Source of the DNA: Lentisphaeria bacterium
GTDB taxonomy: Bacteria > Verrucomicrobiota > Lentisphaeria > Oligosphaerales > Oligosphaeraceae
Assembly (NCBI GenBank): GCA_016302725.1
Contig: JAEDNB010000084.1
Span: 1 to 8,778 of the forward strand
Direction: 5' to 3'
DNA length: 8,778 nt
Under the pieces are notes generated by a model. The model made no database searches, was not told where the DNA came from, and worked only from the letters and a program-made list of their open reading frames with translations. Position 1 is the stretch's first letter. Each line of letters opens with the position of its first letter. A program made the translations under genes and the position numbers. Below are positions 1 to 6,526 of this stretch, in pieces.

Positions 1-63
1 TGTAAAACCGCTCTCACCTAGGGAAGGAATTTTGCTTTTTACCTAGGAAACGCCAAAAAACAG
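1..63. other. AT-richer stub, probable end of an integrated element
   Basis: This stub abuts the tRNA-Ser 3' half and is richer in A and T than the rest of the window. It holds two near-identical 10-mers, acctagggaa (16-25) and acctaggaaa (41-50), each containing the palindrome CCTAGG, 25 bp apart. It also holds aaaaccgct (4-12), which recurs inside the tRNA part at 71-79. It contains nothing that folds as a tRNA acceptor, D arm or anticodon 5' strand. I infer that it is the end of an element inserted in a tRNA gene, with the 10-mers as possible integrase or excisionase sites. No integrase gene is visible. Confidence 0.4.
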
Positions 64-124
64 GGTCTCGAAAACCGCTGGCCTGGCAACAGGCCCGGGG
101 GTTCAAATCCCTCTCTCTCCGCCA
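64..124 (+). tRNA. tRNA-Ser(CGA), 3' half only (likely att site)
   Basis: The order of parts is that of a serine tRNA from the anticodon arm onward. Anticodon loop ctcgaaa (67-73) has anticodon CGA at 69-71, followed by 3' stem accgc (74-78). A long variable arm, ggcctg-gcaa-caggcc, is a perfect 6-bp hairpin. The T arm is ggggg-ttcaaat-ccctc. Then come acceptor strand tctctcc, discriminator G and encoded CCA (122-124). The partner strands are missing: upstream bases do not supply a ggagaga-type acceptor strand or a D arm, and the anticodon 5' strand (agggt, 62-66) pairs at only three of five positions. Identity therefore begins near 64, at the anticodon stem, a common crossover point for tRNA-targeting integrases. 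I saw no group I or II intron signals. It should not yield a functional tRNA as it stands. Confidence 0.75.
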
Positions 125-338
125 GTTATGCTTTTGAAGCAAAGCGGCCCGGGCAATCTATCCGCCCCCGTCGTTTGCAAAATCATGCCACCTGTGCCCC
201 CCTCGAATAGGCGGATTCCGGCCAGGCCTTGGCAGGGGATGGGGGAATTCCAACAGAAACCGCGCAGCCGGGAGGGGAGCGCGGAGCCCCCCGCAAAGGC
301 AGCGTGATCCCCCGCAGGGGGGCATTGGCGCCGCCTGG
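125..338. other. Intergenic region between tRNA fragment and transporter operon
   Basis: I find no credible gene here; the short reading frames crossing it lack family resemblance and ribosome sites. The only structure I can support is the GC-rich inverted repeat at 286-323, listed separately. Confidence 0.6.
286..323 (-). terminator. GC-rich inverted repeat after the operon, possible terminator
   Basis: gcccccc (286-292) pairs perfectly with ggggggc (317-323). A tighter alternative is ccccc (309-313) with ggggg (317-321) around a 3-base loop. The structure lies 15 bases past the stop of the last gene, where a terminator is expected. Read on the minus strand no T-run follows, so it is not a classical intrinsic terminator. 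It could instead be a Rho-related or mRNA-stabilising hairpin. Confidence 0.3.
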
Positions 339-1445
339 TCATCGTTGCGTGCGGAGCCGGGGGTCGAGGGCATCCCGCAGGGCATCTCCAAGGATGTTGG
401 CGGGAAGGACGAGTCCAAGCATGAAGAGGAATGCGCTGGCGAGTTTCCACCAGACAACGGGATCCCGGGTCAGTTCGGCGCGTGCGTCGTTGATCATGGT
501 TCCCCAGGACATTGTATCCGCCCCAACGCCAATGCCAAGATAGGTGAGGACGGCCTCGGAGAGGACTTCGGAGGAGAAGCGGAGGACTGTGGTAATCAAG
601 ACTACATGGAGGACATTGGGGACCACGTGCCGGAGGAGGATTTTCCAGGGGGGGACCCCCAGGATTTTTGCAGCGGCGACAAATTCGGCCTCCCGGAGTT
701 TGAGGGTCTCGGCGCGGAGGAGCCGGCAGAGGCTGGTCCAGGAGGCCAGCCCCATGGCCAGGCAGAGTTGGAGAAGTCCGTTTCCGAAGATGACCATGAA
801 GGCGGCGACAAAGAGGACCGTGGGAATGGAGCTCACCACGGTGTAGAGATATTGGATGGCGTCGTCTAGCCAGCCGCCGAAATACCCGGCGCAGACTCCC
901 AGGAGGAGGGCAAAGGGAATGGCCACCAGCGTGGTCAGGAGCCCCACGATGATGCCGGTGCGGATGCTTTTCAGGGAGAGGAGGAGGACGTCCCTTCCAA
1001 TGCGGTCGGTTCCCAGGGGATGTTTTCCGGGAAAGCGGAGGGGTTTGTGGATTCTGCGGAGGTGTCCGTTTTCATCCGTGCCGGATTCCGGGGTGAAGAG
1101 GGTTTTGGCGAAGGGGGCGGAGTAGGATTCCTCGGTGCGTTGCTCCAGGGGGGCGAGGAGTCTGTCCAGGAGGGATTTACCCGGCCCGTAGATCACCTTC
1201 CCCTGCCGGTTCCGCAGGATTTCGCCGGTGGCCTCCTCCCGCAGGGGAGAGGCCCATCCAATGGAATCCAGGAGAGCGACGGCCAGGTAGAGGGCCAGGA
1301 TCCCGGCGGAGAGGACGGCGGCGGGCCGTGCCCCCACCTCCCGGCAGGCCAGGCGCCACTGCTCCCGGCGTCGGCCGGCCAGGAAGAGGAGGAGAGCCAG
1401 AAGGGCCAGGAGGGCGACGATGGAGTTCTGAAGGAGCCAGGTCAT
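339..1445 (-). CDS. Peptide/nickel-type ABC transporter permease, DppC/OppC family
   Basis: Inner-membrane permease subunit that would pair with the neighbouring DppB-like protein to form the channel of a peptide-type importer. With the ATG at 1445 the product is 368 residues. The family signature HPLGTDRIGRDVL lies near 142-154, the ATPase-contacting EAA loop spans about 251-277 (EFVAAAKILGVPPWKILLR), and the end DPRLRTQR is typical. Several hydrophobic helices follow residue 160. The N-terminus is unusual: two hydrophobic segments (about 7-23 and 42-60) precede a polar stretch of about 80 residues, whereas DppC usually has one. The frame stays open up to 1847, but that extension overlaps the DppB-like gene and is Ser/Pro/Trp-rich shadow sequence, so I rejected it. 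An in-frame TTG at 1466 would add seven residues. Neither start has a good Shine-Dalgarno, so coupling to the upstream gene (stop 25 bases before) is likely. Confidence 0.9.
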   Translation of the reverse strand: MTWLLQNSIVALLALLALLLFLAGRRREQWRLACREVGARPAAVLSAGILALYLAVALLDSIGWASPLREEATGEILRNRQGKVIYGPGKSLLDRLLAPLEQRTEESYSAPFAKTLFTPESGTDENGHLRRIHKPLRFPGKHPLGTDRIGRDVLLLSLKSIRTGIIVGLLTTLVAIPFALLLGVCAGYFGGWLDDAIQYLYTVVSSIPTVLFVAAFMVIFGNGLLQLCLAMGLASWTSLCRLLRAETLKLREAEFVAAAKILGVPPWKILLRHVVPNVLHVVLITTVLRFSSEVLSEAVLTYLGIGVGADTMSWGTMINDARAELTRDPVVWWKLASAFLFMLGLVLPANILGDALRDALDPRLRTQR

Positions 1446-1470
1446 GGGGGAGAGTGCCTTGGTCAAGCGG

Positions 1471-2448
1471 TCAGTAGTGGATTCTGGGGTCCACCAGGGC
1501 ATAGGCCACGTCCGCCAGGAGGAGGCCCAGGGAATAGAGGACGGCCCCCAGGAAGACCATGGCGCGCACGGCCGCAAAATCCTGCGCGGCGATGGCATCC
1601 ATGGTGAATCCCCCCAGCCCCGGGATGGCGAAGAACTTTTCCAGAAGGAGATTCCCGGTGAAGAGTTGGAGGAGATAGATGGGGATGTTGGTGACCACGG
1701 GGATGAGGGTGTTTCGGAGGACATGCCGGAAGAGGACCTGGTTTTCCGGAAGCCCCTTTGCCCGGGCGGTGCGGACGTAGTCCTGGGAGAGCTGCTCCAG
1801 GAAGAAGGTGCGGTAGAGCCGGGTTCCCGAACCCAGTCCGGCGGCAATGCCCACCAGGGCGGGCAGGGCCAGGAAGCGTGGCATGGAGGCCCCGTAGGCG
1901 AATCCGGAGACAGGGGAGAGGCGGAGCAACTGCGCCCCCAGGTATTGCCCGAAGATGATGAGGATGAGGGTGGAGACGCTCATGAGGGAGACGCAGAGGA
2001 ACTGCCCCGTCTTGTCCAGGAGACTGTCCCGGGCGGAGGCTAGTTTCATCCCCAGGAAGAGGTTTGCCGCGAGGGTTCCCAGGAAGATGGGGAGCGCCAA
2101 GGCAAAGGAGGGGAGGACCCGGGAGCGCAGCTCCCTGGCGATGGGCTTTCCCGTGGCGTCGGAGGTCCCGAAATTCCCCCAGAACATGGCCAGACTCTTC
2201 CGGAAGAAGATGGTCTCCGTGAATTTTCCGCCCAGGGGCCGGGAGGGATTGTAGAAGAGGGGCAGGTCATAGCCATGGACCGCCTTCCAGTTCTCCACCG
2301 CCTGGGGGGTGTCCGCCTTCTCCCCAAGGGCCTGCCGCGCCATGTCGTCAGGAGAGTTCACCAGGAAGAACATGGCAAAGACCAAAAGGTTGACGCCCAG
2401 AAGGATGGGGAGAAGATAGAGGATGCGCTTGAAAAGATAGGCAAGCAT
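1471..2448 (-). CDS. Peptide/nickel-type ABC transporter permease, DppB/OppB family
   Basis: Inner-membrane permease of 325 residues, close to the usual family length. It opens with the typical MLAYLFKRILYLLPILLGV and a first helix at about 8-30. A periplasmic stretch follows (about 31-110), then five further hydrophobic segments. The EAA loop that docks with the ATPase lies at about 223-251 (DYVRTARAKGLPENQVLFRH), followed by the usual LLLEKFFAIPGLGG segment, and the end DPRIHY matches the family. It would form a heterodimeric pore with the downstream DppC-like protein and receive substrate from the binding protein encoded just upstream. The ATG at 2448 lies 28 bases after the stop of the binding-protein gene. 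The preceding sequence (ggggccccccT) is a weak ribosome site that could also fold into a small hairpin. Confidence 0.93.
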   Translation of the reverse strand: MLAYLFKRILYLLPILLGVNLLVFAMFFLVNSPDDMARQALGEKADTPQAVENWKAVHGYDLPLFYNPSRPLGGKFTETIFFRKSLAMFWGNFGTSDATGKPIARELRSRVLPSFALALPIFLGTLAANLFLGMKLASARDSLLDKTGQFLCVSLMSVSTLILIIFGQYLGAQLLRLSPVSGFAYGASMPRFLALPALVGIAAGLGSGTRLYRTFFLEQLSQDYVRTARAKGLPENQVLFRHVLRNTLIPVVTNIPIYLLQLFTGNLLLEKFFAIPGLGGFTMDAIAAQDFAAVRAMVFLGAVLYSLGLLLADVAYALVDPRIHY

Positions 2449-2476
2449 AGGGGGGGCCCCGGGAAGGCTGGGGCTG

Positions 2477-4651
2477 TCAGGCCAGGCGCCGGTGGAAAGG
2501 ACGCAGGCAGAGGAGGGAGAGGAGGCCCAGAAGGGCCAGGAGGGGCCAGCGCAGGGGCCGGTTCCATTCCCTTTGGCATTGCAGGCGCCTCTCCGGCTCC
2601 ACGCGGAGGTATTTCAGGTTGTCGTAGGAGATGCTCTGGGGGATGAAGTTCTTCAGCCAGGGATGGACCAGGGCCAGGTTGCGGGGATGGAAATCCCAGG
2701 CCACAGGGGCGTCTTCCGCCAGGAGCCGGGAGGCCTGGCGGAGAAGGGCCAGGCGCTCCGGGGTGTTTTCCATGGTCTCCAGTTTCCGGAAGCATTGGTC
2801 GAAGGCGGGATTGCTGTAGTTGGAATAATTGGGTCCGTGGTGTTCCACATGGCCATTCTGGCTGGCAAAGAGCATGAGGAAATTCTCGGGGTCTGGATAG
2901 TCGGCGACCCAGGCGCGCCCGTAGAGGAACTGCCAGTTTCCCTCGGCGACGCGGCGGCGGGAGCGGTTGAGGTCGAAGCCGCGCTCCTCCAGCCGGATGC
3001 CCAGGCGTCCAAGATGGTCCTTGAGCCATTGGAAGCGGGACTTGAAGTCAGGCTGTCCGGCGGCGGCGTGGTCGAGGTAGAGGACGAGGGGTTCGCCGGT
3101 TTCCCGGTCCACCCCGCCAGGATATCCCGCCTTCTCCAGGAGCCTCCGGGCGTCGGCGAGTTCCCGTCGACGGGAACGGTGCCCGTCCCACTGGTTGACC
3201 ACCGTGTTCATGGACTCCGGGGGATTTGCCGCGCCGAAGATTCCCGGAGGGATGATTCCCTCGGCGACCACGCCGTTTCCGTTGCGGAAGATGTCGATGA
3301 ATTCCTGGGAATCCAGGGCGATGGAGATGGCCTGCCGGAGGAGTCTCTGCCGTTCCCCCAGCCCCCCCACCACGGGGTCACGGAAATTGAAGGCGTAGTA
3401 GTAGGAGATGGGGGGGACGGAGGTGGTCATGGTGATGCCGCGCCGGGCCATTTCGGGGGAGAGGGCCATTTCGCCGCCCCCGGGAGGCAGGGAGAGGGCC
3501 TGGTCGAACATGTCGGCGGGCAAGCCGGAGAAGTCGTAGTATCCCTGGGTGAACTTGGTCCATGCGGGGAGGGACTCGGGTTCCCAGTGGAAGATGACCT
3601 GGTCCAGGAAGGGGAGCCGCTTTCCCGCGTCCTCCAGCCGTCCGGCCAGGCGGTCCTCCTCGGTGCCTTCGCTGGGATACAGGGTTTCGTGGTAGTTGGG
3701 GTTGCGCTCCAGGACGATGCGGAGGTCCAGGTCGCATTCCTTGAGGAGGAAGGGGCCGCATCCCACGGGCCAGTTGGCGAAGGCGAGCCCGGCCTTCCGG
3801 GCCATGGGCTGCTGATAGAACTCCAGGGCCTCCCAGGGGACGGGGGCGAAATAATGCATGGTCAGCCAATAGAGGAACTGGGGATATTTTCGGGAGAGGA
3901 CGTATTTCAGGGTATGGTCGTCCAGCACCTGGATGGCCTGGCAGGGGATCTCCCGGTAGTCGGGGAGGCTGGGATTCGCCTCCCGTTCCTCGGGGGATTC
4001 GCCGGCGGCCTGGCGAAGGCGGTCCAGTTCCTCCCGTTGCCGGGCCACCTCCTGGCGGGTTTCCTGGAGCCCCGGGAGGAAACTGGAAAGCTGGGCGAAG
4101 ACCGTGCATCCGGAACGGGGGTCGCAGAGGCGCGCCAGGGACACCTGGAAATCCCGGGCGGTCACCTCCCGGGAATCCGCGGGGTTCCATTCCCAGTCCC
4201 AGGGGGTGCGGGGCTCGGGGACGCGGGGACGGGAAGAGGGGGAGAAGCAGGGGTGTGGCTGGTAGCGGATGCCCCGGCGGAGGCGGAGGGTGTATTCCGT
4301 GCGGGCCACCTGCTCCGCCGGAGGATCCCCCTCCAGCACCCTGCCCACGCGGTCGTAGAAGACGGGGACGGGGAGTTCCTCCAGGAGCATGGGAATCAAG
4401 GCATAGGGGCGCTTCAGGTAGTGATAGGCCAGGGGCGCCTCCACAATGTTGTCCAGGATGGCAAATTCGTGGGTGTAGTTGGAGGAGGCGGGATCCAGGT
4501 TCCGGATTTCCGCGGTGATGGTGGTGAAGAGGGCGTTTTGGGCGGCGGCCCCATCCTCCCAGGGATTGTTGCCGCACTCCCGCAGCAGTGTCAAGGCGGC
4601 GGCCCAGAGGAGGGCCAGGGAAAGGAGGCGTTTCCAGGGGAGTCTTCTCAT
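2477..4651 (-). CDS. ABC transporter substrate-binding protein, family 5 (SBP_bac_5-like)
   Basis: Extracytoplasmic binding protein of 724 residues, longer than typical DppA/OppA (about 540). Family features include ITAEIRNLDPASSN near the start, TEYTLRLRRGIRY (118-130), the insertion-domain phrase VGCGPFLLKE near 300 and QAISIALDSQEFIDIF in the second lobe. Residues 1-25 form a basic-hydrophobic export signal or anchor. A Cys follows in LREC, but Glu before Cys is poor for a lipobox. Residues 196-226 are charged and coiled-coil-like, probably a lineage insertion. The C-terminus carries another hydrophobic segment (about 702-718) followed by RPFHRRLA, so the protein may be membrane-tethered. 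The ATG at 4651 is 6 bases after the mutL stop and lacks a strong ribosome site, suggesting translational coupling. The substrate cannot be read from sequence; peptide, nickel and sugar binders all occur in this family. Confidence 0.9.
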   Translation of the reverse strand: MRRLPWKRLLSLALLWAAALTLLRECGNNPWEDGAAAQNALFTTITAEIRNLDPASSNYTHEFAILDNIVEAPLAYHYLKRPYALIPMLLEELPVPVFYDRVGRVLEGDPPAEQVARTEYTLRLRRGIRYQPHPCFSPSSRPRVPEPRTPWDWEWNPADSREVTARDFQVSLARLCDPRSGCTVFAQLSSFLPGLQETRQEVARQREELDRLRQAAGESPEEREANPSLPDYREIPCQAIQVLDDHTLKYVLSRKYPQFLYWLTMHYFAPVPWEALEFYQQPMARKAGLAFANWPVGCGPFLLKECDLDLRIVLERNPNYHETLYPSEGTEEDRLAGRLEDAGKRLPFLDQVIFHWEPESLPAWTKFTQGYYDFSGLPADMFDQALSLPPGGGEMALSPEMARRGITMTTSVPPISYYYAFNFRDPVVGGLGERQRLLRQAISIALDSQEFIDIFRNGNGVVAEGIIPPGIFGAANPPESMNTVVNQWDGHRSRRRELADARRLLEKAGYPGGVDRETGEPLVLYLDHAAAGQPDFKSRFQWLKDHLGRLGIRLEERGFDLNRSRRRVAEGNWQFLYGRAWVADYPDPENFLMLFASQNGHVEHHGPNYSNYSNPAFDQCFRKLETMENTPERLALLRQASRLLAEDAPVAWDFHPRNLALVHPWLKNFIPQSISYDNLKYLRVEPERRLQCQREWNRPLRWPLLALLGLLSLLCLRPFHRRLA

Positions 4652-4657
4652 GGGGTC

Positions 4658-6523
4658 TCAGCTGCGGAAGCGCTTCGCCAGTTCCGCGCAGGTGATGTGG
4701 AGCATGGTGGGCTGCCCGGCGGGATCCGCATAGGGCATCTCGCAGCGCATCAGCTCCTCCAGGAGAATCCGCTGCCCTTCGGGAGGGAGAGGGGGGGCCT
4801 TCCGGGAAATGCCGTAGCGGCTGGCCAATTGCGCCAGGTGCATGGCGCTCTGCCGGTTGGTGACGCTATCCTGCCGCAGGTCCGATAGCACATCCCGGAT
4901 GGTCTCCTCCAAGGAACAGTCCGGAAGATTCTGGGGGACGGCCGTCACCAGGAACGTATTGGCGCCAAACTCCTCGATGATAAACCCCAGGGAGCGAAAA
5001 TAGGGGATTTCCCGGGAGAGAAGGCGGGATTCGTCCGGGGCAAGATGAAGGGTCAGGGGCATGAGGAGGGGCTGCAGGCGCGCCCCCTCCCCCTGGCGGA
5101 GATTCTTCAAAAGCCGCTCGAAAAGAATGCGCTGGCTGGCGCCGGCAACGCTGACCACCACCAGACCAGACTCGCTCTCCGCCAGGAGATACTCCGTCCC
5201 CAACTTGCCCAAAAGACGAATCTGGGGAGAGCCGGACTCCCGGGGAGAAAGGACAGGAACAGGCTCCCCGGCAGAATGTTCCGACGGAAGAGCCTCCCCC
5301 TCCCGGGAGGCCGGGACGCCCCCCAGGGGAAGGCTCGCCTGGTAGTGGGTGGGCAGGGACGGCGCCAGGGGACTCGACGGAGGGAGCGACGACAACGGCA
5401 GGGCCGACGGAGCCGGAGGAGCCGACGGAGCCGACGGAGGGGCCGACGGAGGGGTGGTGTCCGTCAGGGCAGGGGTGGGCTGGCTTGCCAGGGCTGGGGC
5501 GCTCCATGGGGCTTCCCGGGGGGATTCGGGGAGGGGGATGGCGCGCAGGGCCTGCCGGAGGGCGGCGGCGACCACCCGGGAGACGCGCATGGGCTCCCGG
5601 AAGCGCACCTCCCGTTTGGTGGGATGCACATTCACGTCCACCCGGTCCGGAGCCAGGTCCACATAGAGGACCACCCCGGGGTATCGTCCCTTCACCACCA
5701 GCTCCTCGTAGGCCTCCCGGATGGCAAAATAGACCGTCTCAGCAGAGGCGGCGCGGCCGTTGACGATGATTCGCTGGTCCCGCCGGTTTGCGCGGGTGAA
5801 GCCAGGCTTGGAGACGAATCCGTAGACGTGGATTTCCTCTTCCTGGTATTCCACGGGGAGCATGGCGGAAAAGGCGTCCCTGCCCACCAGCATCTCCACC
5901 CTTTCGGCGATTTGGCTGGTGGCGGGGGCGCGGAAGACGGTGCGCCCGTTCTGGGTCAGTTCAAAGGCAATCTGGGGCCTGGTAAGGGCCAGGAGGAGGA
6001 CCATTTCCTGGATATAGTCGTCCTCGGTGGCGGGCCCCTTCAGGAACTTGCGCCGGGCGGGGAGGTTTCCGAAGAGCCACTGGACCCGGATGGAGGTGCC
6101 CGGGGCGCACCCGCACTCCCGGATTTCCTGGATGGCGCCGTGGTTCACCAGCACTTCCGTGCCGGAGAGCTGGTCATGGGGGCGGGTCTGCAATTCGAAG
6201 CGGGAGACGGAGGAGATGGAAGGGAGGGCCTCGCCCCGAAAGCCCAGGGAGAGAATCTGCCCCACGTCCCCCTCCCGGGAAATCTTGCTGGTGGCGTGGG
6301 CCTCCAGGCACATCATGGCGTCCTGGCGGTCCATGCCCCGCCCGTCATCCACTACCTGGATCAGTTTCTGCCCGCCCTGTTCGGTGAAAATCCGGATGCG
6401 GGTGGCCCCCGCGTCAATGGAATTCTCCACCAGTTCCTTGATGACGGAGGCGGGGCGTTCCACCACCTCCCCCGCCGCAATGCGCCCGGCCACCTCCGCC
6501 GGAAGGATGCGGATGATGCCCAT
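4658..6523 (-). CDS. mutL: DNA mismatch repair protein MutL
   Basis: Mismatch-repair mediator of 621 residues, a GHKL ATPase that couples MutS recognition to downstream excision. The N-terminal half is textbook: ENSIDAG (33-39), DDGRGM (59-64), ATSK (77-80), GFRGEAL (94-100), GNLPARRKFL (152-161), VNGR (254-257) and DVNVHPTKREVRF (296-308). A Pro/Ala/Ser-rich linker spans about 332-430, and the C-terminal dimerisation domain about 435-621. The endonuclease motifs of nicking MutL proteins are absent: the DQHA box is SVAG (458-461), the ACR box is ASR in a poor context (567-569), and CPHGRPT is DPAGQPT (600-606). Endonuclease activity is thus not expected. The ATG at 6523 lies 3 bases after the hflX stop, with ggaaggggagggg as ribosome site about 9 bases upstream. 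Confidence 0.96.
   Translation of the reverse strand: MGIIRILPAEVAGRIAAGEVVERPASVIKELVENSIDAGATRIRIFTEQGGQKLIQVVDDGRGMDRQDAMMCLEAHATSKISREGDVGQILSLGFRGEALPSISSVSRFELQTRPHDQLSGTEVLVNHGAIQEIRECGCAPGTSIRVQWLFGNLPARRKFLKGPATEDDYIQEMVLLLALTRPQIAFELTQNGRTVFRAPATSQIAERVEMLVGRDAFSAMLPVEYQEEEIHVYGFVSKPGFTRANRRDQRIIVNGRAASAETVYFAIREAYEELVVKGRYPGVVLYVDLAPDRVDVNVHPTKREVRFREPMRVSRVVAAALRQALRAIPLPESPREAPWSAPALASQPTPALTDTTPPSAPPSAPSAPPAPSALPLSSLPPSSPLAPSLPTHYQASLPLGGVPASREGEALPSEHSAGEPVPVLSPRESGSPQIRLLGKLGTEYLLAESESGLVVVSVAGASQRILFERLLKNLRQGEGARLQPLLMPLTLHLAPDESRLLSREIPYFRSLGFIIEEFGANTFLVTAVPQNLPDCSLEETIRDVLSDLRQDSVTNRQSAMHLAQLASRYGISRKAPPLPPEGQRILLEELMRCEMPYADPAGQPTMLHITCAELAKRFRS
5403..5453 (-). repeat. 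9-bp tandem repeat tract inside the mutL linker
   Basis: Imperfect in-frame copies of ggagccgac (plus-strand reading) run through this stretch and encode the repeated Ser-Ala-Pro / Ala-Pro-Pro pattern of the MutL linker, near residues 357-374. The unit is a multiple of three, so gain or loss of a copy would change linker length without a frameshift. Confidence 0.6.
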
Positions 6524-6526
6524 GGA

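Noticed and set aside
1..124. Complete tRNA-Ser, or one interrupted by a self-splicing intron
   Set aside because: No acceptor 5' strand or D arm is present within the roughly 90 bases needed, and I see no group I P7-like or group II domain V-like sequence before the 3' half. The 5' side beyond the window could not be examined.
1446..1847. N-terminal extension of the DppC-like permease
   Set aside because: It overlaps the DppB-like gene in another frame and is Ser/Pro/Trp-rich shadow sequence.
2492..4888. 798-codon open frame on the plus strand antisense to the binding-protein gene
   Set aside because: Its translation is Gly/Glu/Val-rich low complexity with no recognisable domain, and it mirrors a clear SBP family gene. 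Long antisense frames are expected from strong codon-position GC bias.
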